From Botrytis cinerea B05.10 (Eukaryota; Ascomycota; Leotiomycetes; Helotiales; Sclerotiniaceae), in contig NC_037311.1 in the NCBI RefSeq assembly GCF_000143535.2, forward strand, positions 2,294,001 to 2,358,000: a DNA stretch of 64,000 nt. Direction: 5' to 3'. Positions within the stretch are counted from its first letter, which is position 1, and each line of letters begins with the position of its first letter. Below, piece by piece: positions 22,274 through 33,159 of this stretch. Under the pieces are notes generated by a model, which searched no databases, was not told the DNA's origin, and saw nothing but the letters and a program-made list of their open reading frames with translations. The position numbers were made by a program, and so were the translations under genes.

Positions 22274-23843
22274 ATGGACGGATTCGAGGTCGCATACACT
22301 TTAGACAACGAACAACAATTCTGGGATGGTATGTAAATACATATATATATGGCTCCCTTGCGTTCTGTGTTACTCAGAGTACTTACTATACATTGCCTTT
22401 AGAGATCGATGACATCGTTTCTTCGACATGTGCGTCGCATCAATTAATTGATAATGCGCTGCGATCCTACTTAAAATTTACAACCAACTTCAAAGACGAA
22501 TATCTGCAATCAGAGTTCGAAGTTGCAAAATGTTTACACAAACTGATGCAGAGCGAGCTATTCGCAGCGAATAAGGACTATGTGAGGACCCAGATCGTCT
22601 ATAGTCTCATGCAGGAGGACGTACCTGCTACGCTGCATGTGTTAACGAGCTTTCTGCTATTTGATGGGCGCAATAATGAGACAACTTTCGAGATGATGAA
22701 TAAGGAGGGATGTTTTCCAAGGTTATTGGAGTTGGTCAAGAAAGGGAATAGGGAAGATCCAACTTTACATAGACTACTGCTGGAACTTTTATATGAGATG
22801 TCAAGGATGCAAAGGCTTAGTTTCGAGGACTTGGGGCAGGTAGATGATGAATTCATCATATGTCTCTTTGAGATAATCGAAGAGCTATCGGATGATGTTA
22901 ATGATCCTTACCATTATCCTGTTATTCGAGTTTTAGTAAGTCTCTACCGCAGGTTTAGACCTATCACTCCAACTGCTAACACCTTCTCCAGTTAGTTTTA
23001 AATGAGCAGTATATGGTTGCTTCCACATCAACAACGGATCCTTCACATTCTCTAACAAATCGAGTTGTTAAAATTCTCAGCCACAAAGGGTCATCATATA
23101 TGACCTTTGGAGAGAACATCATTCTTCTACTAAACCGCGAGACTGAAACCTCTCTACAACTTCTGATCCTCAAGCTTTTATATTTATTGTTTACTACAAA
23201 AGCTACCTACGAATACTTTTACACTAATGATCTTCGCGTCCTACTGGATGTCATAATTCGTAACCTTCTCGATCTCCCTAATGAGTTTGTCTCCCTCCGT
23301 CACACATACCTTCGAGTTCTTTACCCATTACTTGCACATACACAATTGCAGCAACCACCACATTACAAGAAACACGAAGTAGTGAAAGTTCTAAGCATAC
23401 TCGGTGGATCGGGTAATGCACATTGGGAACCAGCAGACGAAACAACCATACGACTTGTCGAGCGAGTAGCCAAAGTTCCCTGGCTCCGGGATGACGACAT
23501 CAGCGAAGGGGAAGTAGCGCGGAAACTCCTCGGTATAAGCCTCTCGCCGTCGCATACCGGTAGCTCGATAAGTGTTTCGGATGTAGCTGCCGTTAGAGAA
23601 AAGCCTGGTGTTCAAACACCTAGTCGGAAAGCAGAAAGTGAAAACGCTGCACATGATCACAATACGCCTGTGGTGGTGCCCTCGGATGAAATTCCAAAGA
23701 AAAAACGCGCGCTGCCACCGCTCCCACCGGCGGTTAGAGCAATCACTGCTCAGAAAAAAGTACCACCGATGACGCCACCGAGGAGGAGAACGAAACTTAA
23801 GGCTATGACCACTCAACCACCTGAGGCGACGGGTGTTGAGTGA
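22274..23843 (+). CDS. LDB17: Ldb17/Dip1/SPIN90-family actin regulator
   Basis: Three exons (22274-22328, 22403-22935, 22992-23843) encode 479 residues. Dip1/SPIN90/Ldb17 proteins activate the Arp2/3 complex without a mother filament, seeding linear filaments at endocytic actin patches. The sequence has a leucine-rich armadillo-like domain (roughly residues 20-390: [52 protein letters not shown]). A proline-rich tail (~435-475: [21 protein letters not shown]) suits SH3 partners. The first exon encodes only 18 residues plus one base. The 74-bp first intron begins GTATGT and ends TTTAG; the second is 56 bp and joins RVL to LVLNEQ in phase 0. Confidence 0.85.
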
Positions 23844-24280
23844 TGGGTCTCGGAATTATATGTATTATTGGCGAATTTGGAGTTGTCGCGGGGGCATTGG
23901 TATTAGGAAGGGAAGGGAAGGGAAGGTCTTTGTTCCTCCCTAAATAATACAACGGCGTCAGAGTGAGGAGTACAGGGGCGGATGAGCATTCGCTTCTACT
24001 CAAAATTCGGATTGAATAGTAGTTATCCAAAAAAAAATCAAAAGTTGCTAGGTAAGACCTATCAATTTCCGTTTGAATATTGAGAGTCTATATACATCCT
24101 GCAGGAAGACGATAAAATATAATTGGGTCTTACCTCATAAATTGTTACCTTACTGTCCAGTTGCGTTTCTTAATCTTCTCATCCATACATGTGCAGTATC
24201 GCAGGTGGTAGTGAATCTTAACTTCCTCCCTTAGGATAGCCCCACTATTCAAGTAAATGAAATGGCAAAAGAGTTCACAC

Positions 24281-24303
24281 GCCTGGTGCAGTGCACCAGG
24301 CGC
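24281..24303. repeat. Perfect 11-bp inverted repeat around one central base
   Basis: CGCCTGGTGCA at 24281-24291 is the exact reverse complement of 24293-24303, with a single G between. A second inverted repeat, CGCGGTATT (24328-24336) with AATACCGCG (24371-24379), lies 25 bp downstream. Confidence 0.9.
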
Positions 24304-24774
24304 GCTACATCTCTGTTGACCTATTCCGCGGTATTAATGACTCCGAAGGGATCGAATGCTCCCTACAAAAATACCGCGCGCACCTCGAGTTGTTGTGTCT
24401 AACCGTCAAGCTAGATTGTCGATTCTGTCAATACCACCATTTGACGAGAGAAAGGGCGGGATTGAAGGACATGTCGGTTAGGCGAGGGTGGTTGTGGTGA
24501 GTGAATGGTGAATGGTGAATGGTAGGAAATGGGCAATGGATGATGATGCAACAGTGAATGAAAAGTATTTCATTTGTCAATAGGTATATCGGGGTGGGGC
24601 TCTTGGGAGGAATATTTATTATACGGAGAGATAATGAATGCCCGTTTGTTTGATTGTTTGATTGTTTGTTCCGTTTGTTTCATCCTGCTTTCTCTTTTCG
24701 CCCTTTTCGCCAAATCGGGGGCGGGGGTGCATTGGAAGGGTACGTACGGTACGGTATGCGTTTCTAGTGATGTT

Positions 24775-24810
24775 TACTACAAACTACAAACTACAAACTA
24801 CAAACTACAA
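24775..24810. repeat. CTACAAA heptamer tandem repeat
   Basis: About five tandem CTACAAA copies in non-coding DNA. Confidence 0.85.
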
Positions 24811-26316
24811 GTTGTTGTGGTACATGTAACGCCTACCAACTTGGAATTTTGACGGTCGAATGAATACTAGCTAGCACATTTCTATCTATTGCACAGATTT
24901 TGTGGCGCTGGCTCATTTGTTGAGATGAATTTTGGGAGGAGGACAGGGGGGAGGGGGGGGGGGGTTCTGGTAATGCTCACTTTCGTTTTTGGGTGTAGCG
25001 CTAGCTTTGTATCTTTCTTCGTTTTTTTTTTTTGTATATCATCAGCCGTTATGTATTTTGAGAATTCGGAGAGTTCCGTGTGGCAAGTGGTGAGTGAGTC
25101 TCGGGACGTAAAGCAAGAATGGTAGAATGTGAAAGGGAGTGTTTACCTGTGTTCAGGAATGACGCGGACCCTTTTTCCTCTTTGTAACTATCTCAGAATA
25201 GGCATTGTTGGCGAATGGAATTGGAAACCCGAGGGATTATGTGAATTTTGAACTCCGATGAAGCAAGCGATTTGATGAGATATTGCTGTTGGCGCGCGCC
25301 ATGTGAGCGAAAAGAAAGACGATCTAGGATGATGGTTGGGGATTTTGCATTACAGCACAATATCACAACGGGTCTGTTTGTTTGATTGGAATGATCGGTC
25401 ATTCAATATTTCAATCTAGGTAAAATAGTAATGAGAGCTGGTATTGTAGCAAAATTTGATGTGATTTAAATTTATGCTATTTTCAACCAGCCGATTCGCT
25501 TCCCCGCCACCTGATGTCAACAGCTAATATGCCACATCAATAAGTAGGAGTCAAATGGCAATGACTGTGGGTGAAAAGTGTAGAACTACTCAAAAGACCA
25601 TTTCTGTCCTCCTGATCTCTCCCAGGGTACCATAATGATCATGACTTTCCTCTCCAGCGGAGCAATCTGAAGCAACATGTTTTTGAAATCTTAACCAGGC
25701 TCAAACCAGCTTCCTCCTACCGGTATCAAATCGAAGGTGGCTGTTAGAATTGCAATGAGCGCCGCTACCTCAGCCATCTTCCATGATCGTACGTGGTTGT
25801 GTTCCCGTGGCTCTGAATTGCAAGGCTTCCTGTTGAGTAGAGAAGAGCAGTAGTGCATCTCTTGATTTCTCAAGACTAATCTTGTGTTCCAAAATACCCG
25901 TCTTAGAGGATGTGCTGGCATGTTAAAATGGTACGGCATCTAATTCATGATTCATGTTATGCCGTTATATGATCTGCGATTTCTATTGTTAGCTGTTGGT
26001 ATCTTGTTGCTCCAAGCTACGTATTGGACCCCGAAACATGTGCCTCATTACACCGCACGCCTATGATAGGAAAGCATGCATGGTAAAATAATAAATCTCT
26101 TATTATAGTATCGGATAACAAGACAACCTTACGTGCTATTAAGCGCCAATCCACCTGTACTCCGCCAAAGATCCCGAACCCTCGATACCAAAGCCACAGC
26201 GTCGGTATCTAAGCTAGAATAAACATACCTAGGAAGAACCGTCGCTTAAGAGAGCGGTCCCAAGTACCACTTGATAGTGGTCTCACGTTATGTCATTAAT
26301 ACCTGATCTCAGAAAG

Positions 26317-27338
26317 TGGTACTGGCAACACCGTTGGCGCTATTCCTTTCCGCCTCGGGGGTGGTACTAGTACTTTGACTGGTATGATCGGTTTCGGGTA
26401 AGATCAAATATTAGCGGCAAAAATCATCACTGCCGATAGTATCCTTATACACGCGAGCACAGATGCTGAGCCCGACCTCCCATGGGCAATCAAAGGAACA
26501 GGCCAGATGTTTGATGGTGTGGTAGATTTGGATTTGAAGACATATCCACTGTAAAACTCTGGGTCGCCCTCAGGTGCACACTGGGCTGGCAGTATTTTTT
26601 ATCCTTTAGATTATGCGGAGGAAGCATGCAGGGTGATGGAATGATCAATGGTCACTACAAAGCATAACACCGCTAAGATCATGATGATAATGGCACCACC
26701 GGTAGCTCAGCTAATGATCACTGTTGCACCCCATTTCATGTGAGTCTTCATCCGACCAAGATTTTCTCCCGCTCTGGATGAGTATGGGCAATGGCTGCGT
26801 GTGTAAAAGGACACCGGCAAAATATGTACATGTATACATCTACTAGAACATTCAATAACAGTCTAAAATTTAGTGGAGATCCAACTGAAGCACTTCTTGT
26901 ATTCCGGCCTCTTACAGATCTCAATCCGATTATGACATCGGCATCAACCCTTATTGCCATAATATGAGCGACCACTTGGACTTCACCTGTGCAAAGGGAG
27001 GTTTCAAACTTCAAATGTTTCAGCTTGGCAGGATTTCCTGATTTCAGAAGCCAAAATTTTACGTTACACGTTCGAATATTCTCTCTTTTTGGTATTTTAG
27101 CAACTGTTTCTCGTGGTGCCACAGAGTAGAAAGCCACGATCTCGTTCTTGACTTCGAGAACAAAGCTATTTCAGCTATGAGACATGGGCATGCTGACGAA
27201 GACTGGGTTGATTATGTAAATTTCAATCGCACAGATCCTGTTCAGCGACGATATCGAGGAGAGGAAAGGCTAAAGAAATTGAAGTCATTGAAGCAAAAGT
27301 GGGATCCGCAAGGTGTTTTCACACGGCAGTTGTTGTGA
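26317..27338 (+). pseudogene. Decayed FAD-linked (BBE/PCMH-type) oxidoreductase
   Basis: One frame from ~26317 reads FRLGGGTSTLTGMIGFG, stop, DQILAAKIITAD, then DLPWAIKGTGQMFDGVVDLDLKTYP, stop, SGAHWAGSIFYPLDYAEEACRVM. These match the FAD-binding region of berberine-bridge-type oxidases (LGGG-xxxLTGxxG, VTADG, LFWAIRGAG). Stops are TAA at 26399-26401 and 26552-26554, in the same frame. Later pieces in shifted frames recall the substrate domain (SGDPTEALLVFRPLTDLNPIMTSAS near 26880). The end, from ~27150 (DEDWVDYVNFNRTD, WDPQGVFTRQLL then TGA at 27336-27338), resembles the BBE-family C-terminus. At least two stops and two or more frameshifts argue against a working gene. The N-terminal FAD-attachment part is not recognisable. 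Many relatives serve secondary metabolism, but this copy's original role is unknown. Confidence 0.78.
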
Positions 27339-27694
27339 TATCCAAGCGGGCTAGCTAAGGCTCTGAATAGTCATAGATAGAACTTGGAAGACGATGAGAA
27401 TTAAAGTTATGAATCCCGATTCCCGAGGTCAAGCCGTTGAGAATGGCTTGTTCTCTGAAAGTTCCAAGTTCCAAAAGTTCCAAGATCCAAATTCCAATAC
27501 GATACGATGTACTTTTCGTGGGTCAACTACTGTAATCGTAATTATAAGTAGGTGGGTATGGATAATTTGTAAGGATGTCACGGACATGAAATTATTGGAA
27601 AATCATTGAGATTAACCAATCTATGTGTATGGTTCGTGGTTTCTCTTTTGAAGATTGATATCCGATTGATCCTAGAAGAAATAATTTAGCGATA

Positions 27695-27816
27695 TTCAGT
27701 TCAGTCAGTTCAGTCAGTTCAGTCAGTTCAGTCAGTTCAGTCAGTTCAGTCAGTTCAGTCAGTTCAGTCAGTTCAGTCAGTTCAGTCAGCCAGTCAGCCA
27801 GTCAGCCAGCCAGCCA
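27695..27816. repeat. 9-bp tandem repeat (TTCAGTCAG)n
   Basis: About eleven near-perfect copies of TTCAGTCAG, decaying into CAGCCAGT/CAGC variants at the right end. Non-coding. Confidence 0.93.
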
Positions 27817-28537
27817 ACTTTTCCCAAAGAAAGGGGTCTGTCTATCTTCATTAAGTGTCTCTCGATGATTTGATACTCCTATCTTCAACTTGACACCTCA
27901 CCTGGACGCCGTTTTCCCGTTGGACATGTTATGGGTGAGTGAGACTTCAAAGACTTTGTCTTAGCAAGGCCCCTTCTCTCGACCTTCTCCCAGCTTCTGC
28001 CGTAATTCCGATGTTCAAGGAAGAGAAAGTGGAACAATGAAATATGAAATATCGATCCATTTGCGGGGAAGCCAAAAATGAGTAGGGATGATTTATCGGG
28101 AGATCATCTGCGCTAGACTCAATGCGGCAACGCACATGATCGCAAGAGGCCTTGGGATGACTGCAGGCAAATTGGTATGGAGAGCTGTTAATTTCGCACG
28201 TTGGGAGTTTATCTTGTTGCCTTGTCTTTCAGGCGTGTGGGTGTTGGTGGTCTTTGAACATCTGTGGTACGATGATTTGAGTGAAGAAATGGCGAAAGAG
28301 GATGGATGTATAGTGGTATACAATACAATGAGATGAAATGAGAAAGTTATGAAGCCACTTGCAGTGTTATATCGATTTGCATGAAGACATACCTGATAGG
28401 TATGTGTGGGCGTGTATTCATCATATACACCAGGCGAAGCAGCATACTTCTACATACCTCACCAGCAAGTAGGTCTGTACATAGGATATAGGTAGAAGCA
28501 TTTTGAAGGGCTATCAATAGATGATGTACAGTACATG

Positions 28538-28651
28538 CAGTCCGTCACTCAGTCGGTCACTCAGTCGGTCACTCAGTCCGTCAGTCATACATATGGTCCT
28601 ACAGTCCTACAGTCCTACAGTCCTACAGTCCTACAGTCCTACAGTCCTACA
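28538..28651. repeat. Two adjacent tandem arrays: GTCACTCAGTCG 12-mer and TCCTACAG 8-mer
   Basis: 28538-28585 holds about 3-4 copies of a GTCACTCAGTCG-like 12-mer. 28597-28651 holds about seven copies of TCCTACAG. Both are intergenic. Confidence 0.9.
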
Positions 28652-28918
28652 CAAAGTAGTGCGATGCCCCTCACATGACGAGATCTCTTGTATTAATTAC
28701 CAAATGTAGCAGTTGCAGTAGCGCAGAGTTGGTTGTGGGCTGCATGCAACTTGCAAGCTTGACTAGATCCTCGCACTAGTACCCAATGAGTAAGCAGTGA
28801 CCAATGAGAATTGTCTAGTCTCTCGCTCCTAGTCCCCCGTCCTCAGTCCCCCGTCCCCCGTCCCCAGCACTCAGCACCTGCTGCCCCAGCATCGCGTCCC
28901 ATCTCTCGTAGTGTGTAT

Positions 28919-29062
28919 GGATTTGGATTTGGATTTGGATGTGGATTTGGATTTGGACGCCTGAAGCCCGAACAAACGTGGAACGATGCAACAAATGCAA
29001 ATGTCAATGTCTCACAGGTGATATGCAATGTGTGATGTATGTTGTATGTTGTATGTTGTATG
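28919..29062. repeat. GGATTT hexamer and GTATGTT heptamer arrays
   Basis: GGATTT-type copies at 28919-28957, with one GGATGT variant, and GTATGTT copies at 29037-29062. Confidence 0.88.
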
Positions 29063-29190
29063 TCCCTGTGGAGCACTGGCACCCATGAATGGCAATGCTA
29101 TCATTTCCTCGGGAGGGGATCTTCACGAATTACTTGTCTGCGATCGAGGCCCAAGTTGAAAATCAAGGACCAGAGCAGGAACGAGAGCGA

Positions 29191-29266
29191 GAGCAAGAGC
29201 AAGAGCAAGAGCAAGAGCAAGAGCAAGAGCAAGAGCAAGAGCAAGAGCAAGAGCAAGAGCAAGAAC
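29191..29266. repeat. GAGCAA hexamer array
   Basis: About twelve tandem GAGCAA copies. The array creates spurious Glu-Gln and Ser-Lys repeat ORFs. Confidence 0.93.
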
Positions 29267-29593
29267 AAGCACAAGCAATCGCAAGATTCTGGCCGTCGGT
29301 TTCGTGCAATACGATTGATTGGCCTACTCCTCCTAGGTATTGATTGACCCTGTGATTGACCCTGTGATTGGCCCTACCCGCCCGTCAAATTGAGATTTGC
29401 CTCTCCTCTCTGGCACCGAGCGCTGTAATCTTACCCTACCAGCCCATGGCTTTTCGACTGACTTTTTCTCTCTTCTTTTCTCTCCAAACCTACGGGGCCG
29501 GTTTTCCATAGGAGGAGCATGCCATCGCAAACCTCACGTCATCAGGAAAATGCAAGTGGTGGCTACGAGATAAGCGTTCGAATGATCATCTCT

Positions 29594-29690
29594 GTATATA
29601 TATAATACATACATACATATATAATACATACATATATAATACATACATATATAATACATACATATATAACACATACATATATACAATACA
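29594..29690. repeat. 15-bp AT-rich tandem repeat
   Basis: About five to six copies of ATAATACATACATAT, the last with an AC for AT change. Confidence 0.9.
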
Positions 29691-30147
29691 CACTCAGGAA
29701 TGGCCTGCTTGTCATACCTTCTAATGTAATGACCCCTCCCTCAATTCTAGATCATCTTCCAAAATGCCTCTCATCTATTCTCACGAGGCCCGTCGAGAAG
29801 AAGAGAAGAAGAGGACCATCACCCAGCGTTGCATTTTATATATCTCTATACAGGTGTACACGACATAAAATCATCCATTCGCTCATCCTCTCACGCCGGC
29901 CGCTCATTTTATTTGATTCGTAAATCTTAAATCTTAATTCCTAAATCTTAAATCTTCACATCCATCGTAAATCGTAAATCGCAAAGAAGGAATTTGGAAT
30001 TTCCGGTTTCTTTCCCTTCCCTTGACTAGTAAATTTCCGTCCATTGTTTGTGCGACTCTACTGGGTATCTCATGTCTTGGTCCCTTATTAGTACACAGCC
30101 AGCCCATCCCTAGCTTGATCTCCCCCTACGTCACGTCAACGATCAAA

Positions 30148-30193
30148 TACCCAATACCCAATACCCAACACCCAAGACCCAAGACCCAATACC
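30148..30193. repeat. TACCCAA-type heptamer repeat
   Basis: Six to seven heptamers of (T/C/G)ACCCAA, ~130 bp upstream of the SLM1 start codon. CCCAA words recall CCAAT-like boxes, but none is exact. Confidence 0.8.
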
Positions 30194-30322
30194 TCCAAAC
30201 GTCCTCAACTGCCTCCATCTACCTTCCCTTCCCTTCCCTTCCCTGCCGTCCCTTCCCTCCCCTTCTCTCTTCCTTCCCGTCCCTTCTGCAACTCGTCCGT
30301 CCTTTGCCCTCATTTAATCATC

Positions 30323-33159
30323 ATGTCTACCATCGGCACAAACTCTGCAATTCCTGCCCCCGCGCAATCATACACTGATCGAGGTTACGGCGCTGCAAGT
30401 ACCCCACGAGCACATCCACAATCTCAAATCATCAACGGAGGAGGCTCTGCAGTACTAGATTACGCTCCAAACGATCACGATCCTCACAATCCAAATAATC
30501 CAAATTCAAACGGGAGATTCAACGAGGAGTGGGATGCGAGTCAACGAGGAAGCTCAATAATAGAGGGCAACATGCACCGATCACACTCAGTCATGTCGCA
30601 AGGCGATACCTTGATTCCGTCAAGAGGGGGAACGCTGAAAAAGAAATCTTCATTGAAGAGAAGTGGTAGTAGACGGAGTTCCAGGGCTGGGAGCGTTCGC
30701 AGTTTGGTTGTTCATCCACAAGGCGATATCGACGAGGCCCATAGTGCTTTCTATTCTCCAGTACCCACAAGCGGAAATCCCACGGATATTTTAGCAAACC
30801 GATTTCAAGGTATTTCACCATATTTTTTTGGGTTCGGCGACACTATGCTAATTATTATTTTCCACTCGCAGCTTGGCGTAAAGTCCTCAAGGACCTTATC
30901 GTTTATTTCAAAGAAATCCAAAGCCAATATGAGCACAGATCAAAGAGTCTTTTGAAGGTCTCGAATGTTATTAACAATACCACGGCGCCCGCTGTATTTT
31001 TACCTACGGGTGGAATTGATGATGCCCTCCGAATTCTTCGCAACTATCATAAATCCGCAATCGCAGAGGCAAACAAGTCTAGAGATATCGAGCAAGATGT
31101 GATTCTTGCCTTGACCGGCTTGCGTAGCGATTTGCAACAGAAAATCAAGGAGATCAAGGGCTTATCAGGCGACTTTAAAAATTCCGTGGATAAGGAGATG
31201 GAAGCTACTCGAAAGGCTGTGGCCGCATTGCAGGATGGCTTGGGTCAATCAGACATTGACCCTTCTCAAATGACGGGCAAGCACGATCCATACTTGCTCA
31301 GACTAGCAGTGGATCGTCAGGTTGAAAAGCAGATCGATGAGGAGAATTACCTTCACCAGGTATGTTTCAATCCTGAAAATTTTCAAAGGCGCGGGAGCTA
31401 ATCTTACTAGGCATATCTCAATTTGGAAGCCTCTGGGCGTGAACTCGAAGCTATCGTAGTGGGCGAGATCCAAAAGTCTTATAATGCGCTCGCAGGTATA
31501 TTGAAGCGCGAGGCAGACGGTGCCTATAGCGCGGTAGACGAATTACGCACGGGTCCGATTGCCATGCCAAAAGATCATGAGTGGACCGCATTTGTCGAAA
31601 ATGATGAACATTTCATCGATCCAAAGGTTCCTATTCGAACACCAGAGATTATAAGATATCCTGGACAGGATAACGAGCTTGCTGGGTGCATTAGAGAGGG
31701 TCTCCTTGAGAGAAAGTCCAAGTTCCTAAAGGTAAAATTCCCACCGGCCCCTAGTTTTACGATCTTCTGCTAACTCTAATTTAGTCTTACACGTAAGAGA
31801 ATGATTTAAAGTGATAACCATAATGTGTAAAATTGTGCTAATTCTAATCCTAGTGCTGGCTGGTACGTCCTTTCTCCTACTCACTTGCATGAGTTTCGCT
31901 CTGCGGATAAACTCGGAGCGCCAATCATGTCTCTCTATCTTCCCGAGCAAAAACTCGGCTCTCACTCAAATGAGGGAGGATCCTCAAACAAATTCATACT
32001 CAAAGGCCGTCAAACTGGAGCACTACATCGCGGACACTCTTGGGTTTTTAGAGCGGAAACACGTGATACTCTACTCGCTTGGTACGAGGACATCAAGACT
32101 TTGACGGAAAAGTCTCCACAAGAACGTAATGCGTTTGTGCGTCAGCATGCCCGCAGCGTTAGTGGTACATCACAACGAGCTGGTTCCATCAGCAGCGACG
32201 GTGTTATGGACGAGGAGGACGAAGAACCATTTTCGGCACATACATCAGCCGTTGTAGGCACTCAAGGACTCAAACAAGAACAAAAGCGTCCTGAACCAGG
32301 TGGGAGATTTCCATCAGATTTACAAATTAATGCGACGCGTGGCTTACAGGCTCCTCTTTCGCCTTCTAGCGGAAGCTCCAATTTTGGAGGTGAAGCAGAT
32401 GATGCAGTGATTACCGCTGCAGCTCTTCCCGCAAGTGGTGTTGGCCATCACTATGGAGAAGACCCTGGCCACGCGTCGCCGACACACGCACAGATGATAA
32501 ATCAAGCTGCTGAAGAAGATGGTGTGAACCCTTATACTTACGAACCCATTCAGAATATGAACACTACGCGTAATAATCAACATCATGAGTTACCTACCAC
32601 TGCCGCTACTGCAGGCTTAGGCGGCGCCGCTTTGGGCATAGCAGGCACAGCCGCATACCACGATCACCAGCTTCAGAAAGAACGCGAGCGAGCAGACATG
32701 GAAGCGGCAATGATAGCCGCCCCTGACACGGACCAACTCCGAGAACAAGCAGATATGGAAGCAGCTATGATTGCAGCACCCGACGATCATATATATGACG
32801 ACGAAGCACAACAACAAACCGACCTGGAAGCCACGGCCATTGCTGCACCCGATACGCAGATGTCCGGAGGACGTAGCCAGGGCGATATTAGCGCGGCCCC
32901 TTGGTTTGACGAAGCAGGGGAGACTGCGGCTATATCGACAGTAGCGGCTGCAGCGGCTGTCTCAACTGCCACAAACACAACGGAACCAAGGTCAATGGAG
33001 GCACTCCTCGATCCACTCGCTAAGGACCTCGAACGTCCAACTTTGGCTGCTGGGCAAAATCATCAAAGCGTCCAGAGCATCAGCCAATTGCATGTCCCTG
33101 GAGAATTCCCCATGACTAGAACAGACACAGAAAGTTCTTTAGGTAACGAAATTGTCTAG
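30323..33159 (+). CDS. SLM1: Slm1/Slm2-family PI(4,5)P2-binding protein (BAR-like + PH)
   Basis: Five exons: 30323-30809, 30872-31359, 31411-31731, an 8-nt microexon 31785-31792, and 31854-33159; 869 residues. In yeast Slm1/2 bind PI(4,5)P2 through a PH domain and carry stress signals to TORC2/Ypk1 at the plasma membrane. A Ser/Arg-rich N-terminus precedes a helical BAR-like region (~163-400: AWRKVLKDLIVYFKEIQSQY, EKQIDEENYLHQ), then a PH domain (~420-540: LLERKSKFLKSYTAGWYVLSPTHLHEF ... HSWVFRAETRDTLLAWYEDI). The tail has three imperfect copies of a DMEAAMIAAPD motif. The microexon TCTTACAC supplies the Ser-Tyr-Thr junction in the PH beta1-beta2 turn. Introns are 62, 51, 53 and 61 bp. Reading through either intron next to the microexon meets stops, so the microexon is needed for a continuous PH domain. 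Confidence 0.88.

Larger units (their letters stand above)
23844..26316. other. Gene-poor spacer with microsatellites and inverted repeats
   Basis: 2.5 kb with no intact gene. It includes GGAAG repeats (23906-23926), GTGAATG units (24500-24523), CTACAAA heptamers (24775-24810), a G-rich tract (24933-24964) and two inverted repeats near 24.3 kb. The part nearest 26.3 kb may hold the lost N-terminal region of the decayed oxidoreductase that follows, but I could not recognise it. Confidence 0.5.
27339..30322. other. Repeat-dense spacer upstream of SLM1
   Basis: 3 kb without a recognisable gene. At least eight tandem arrays of 6-15 bp units lie between 27.7 and 30.25 kb. ORFs here are either translated repeats or short and motif-free. 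The last ~300 bp are C/T-rich (CCCTTCCCTT words at 30224-30245) and probably include the SLM1 promoter and 5' UTR. Confidence 0.5.

Noticed and set aside
26748..27137. 129-codon minus-strand ORF
   Set aside because: It is antisense to the decayed oxidoreductase; family motifs are on the plus strand.
27695..27816. CRISPR-like array
   Set aside because: Repeat unit is 9 bp with no spacers; a simple minisatellite in a eukaryotic genome.
29039..29347. Glu-Gln and Ser-Lys repeat ORFs
   Set aside because: Products of the GAGCAA hexamer array in different frames; no flanking conserved sequence.
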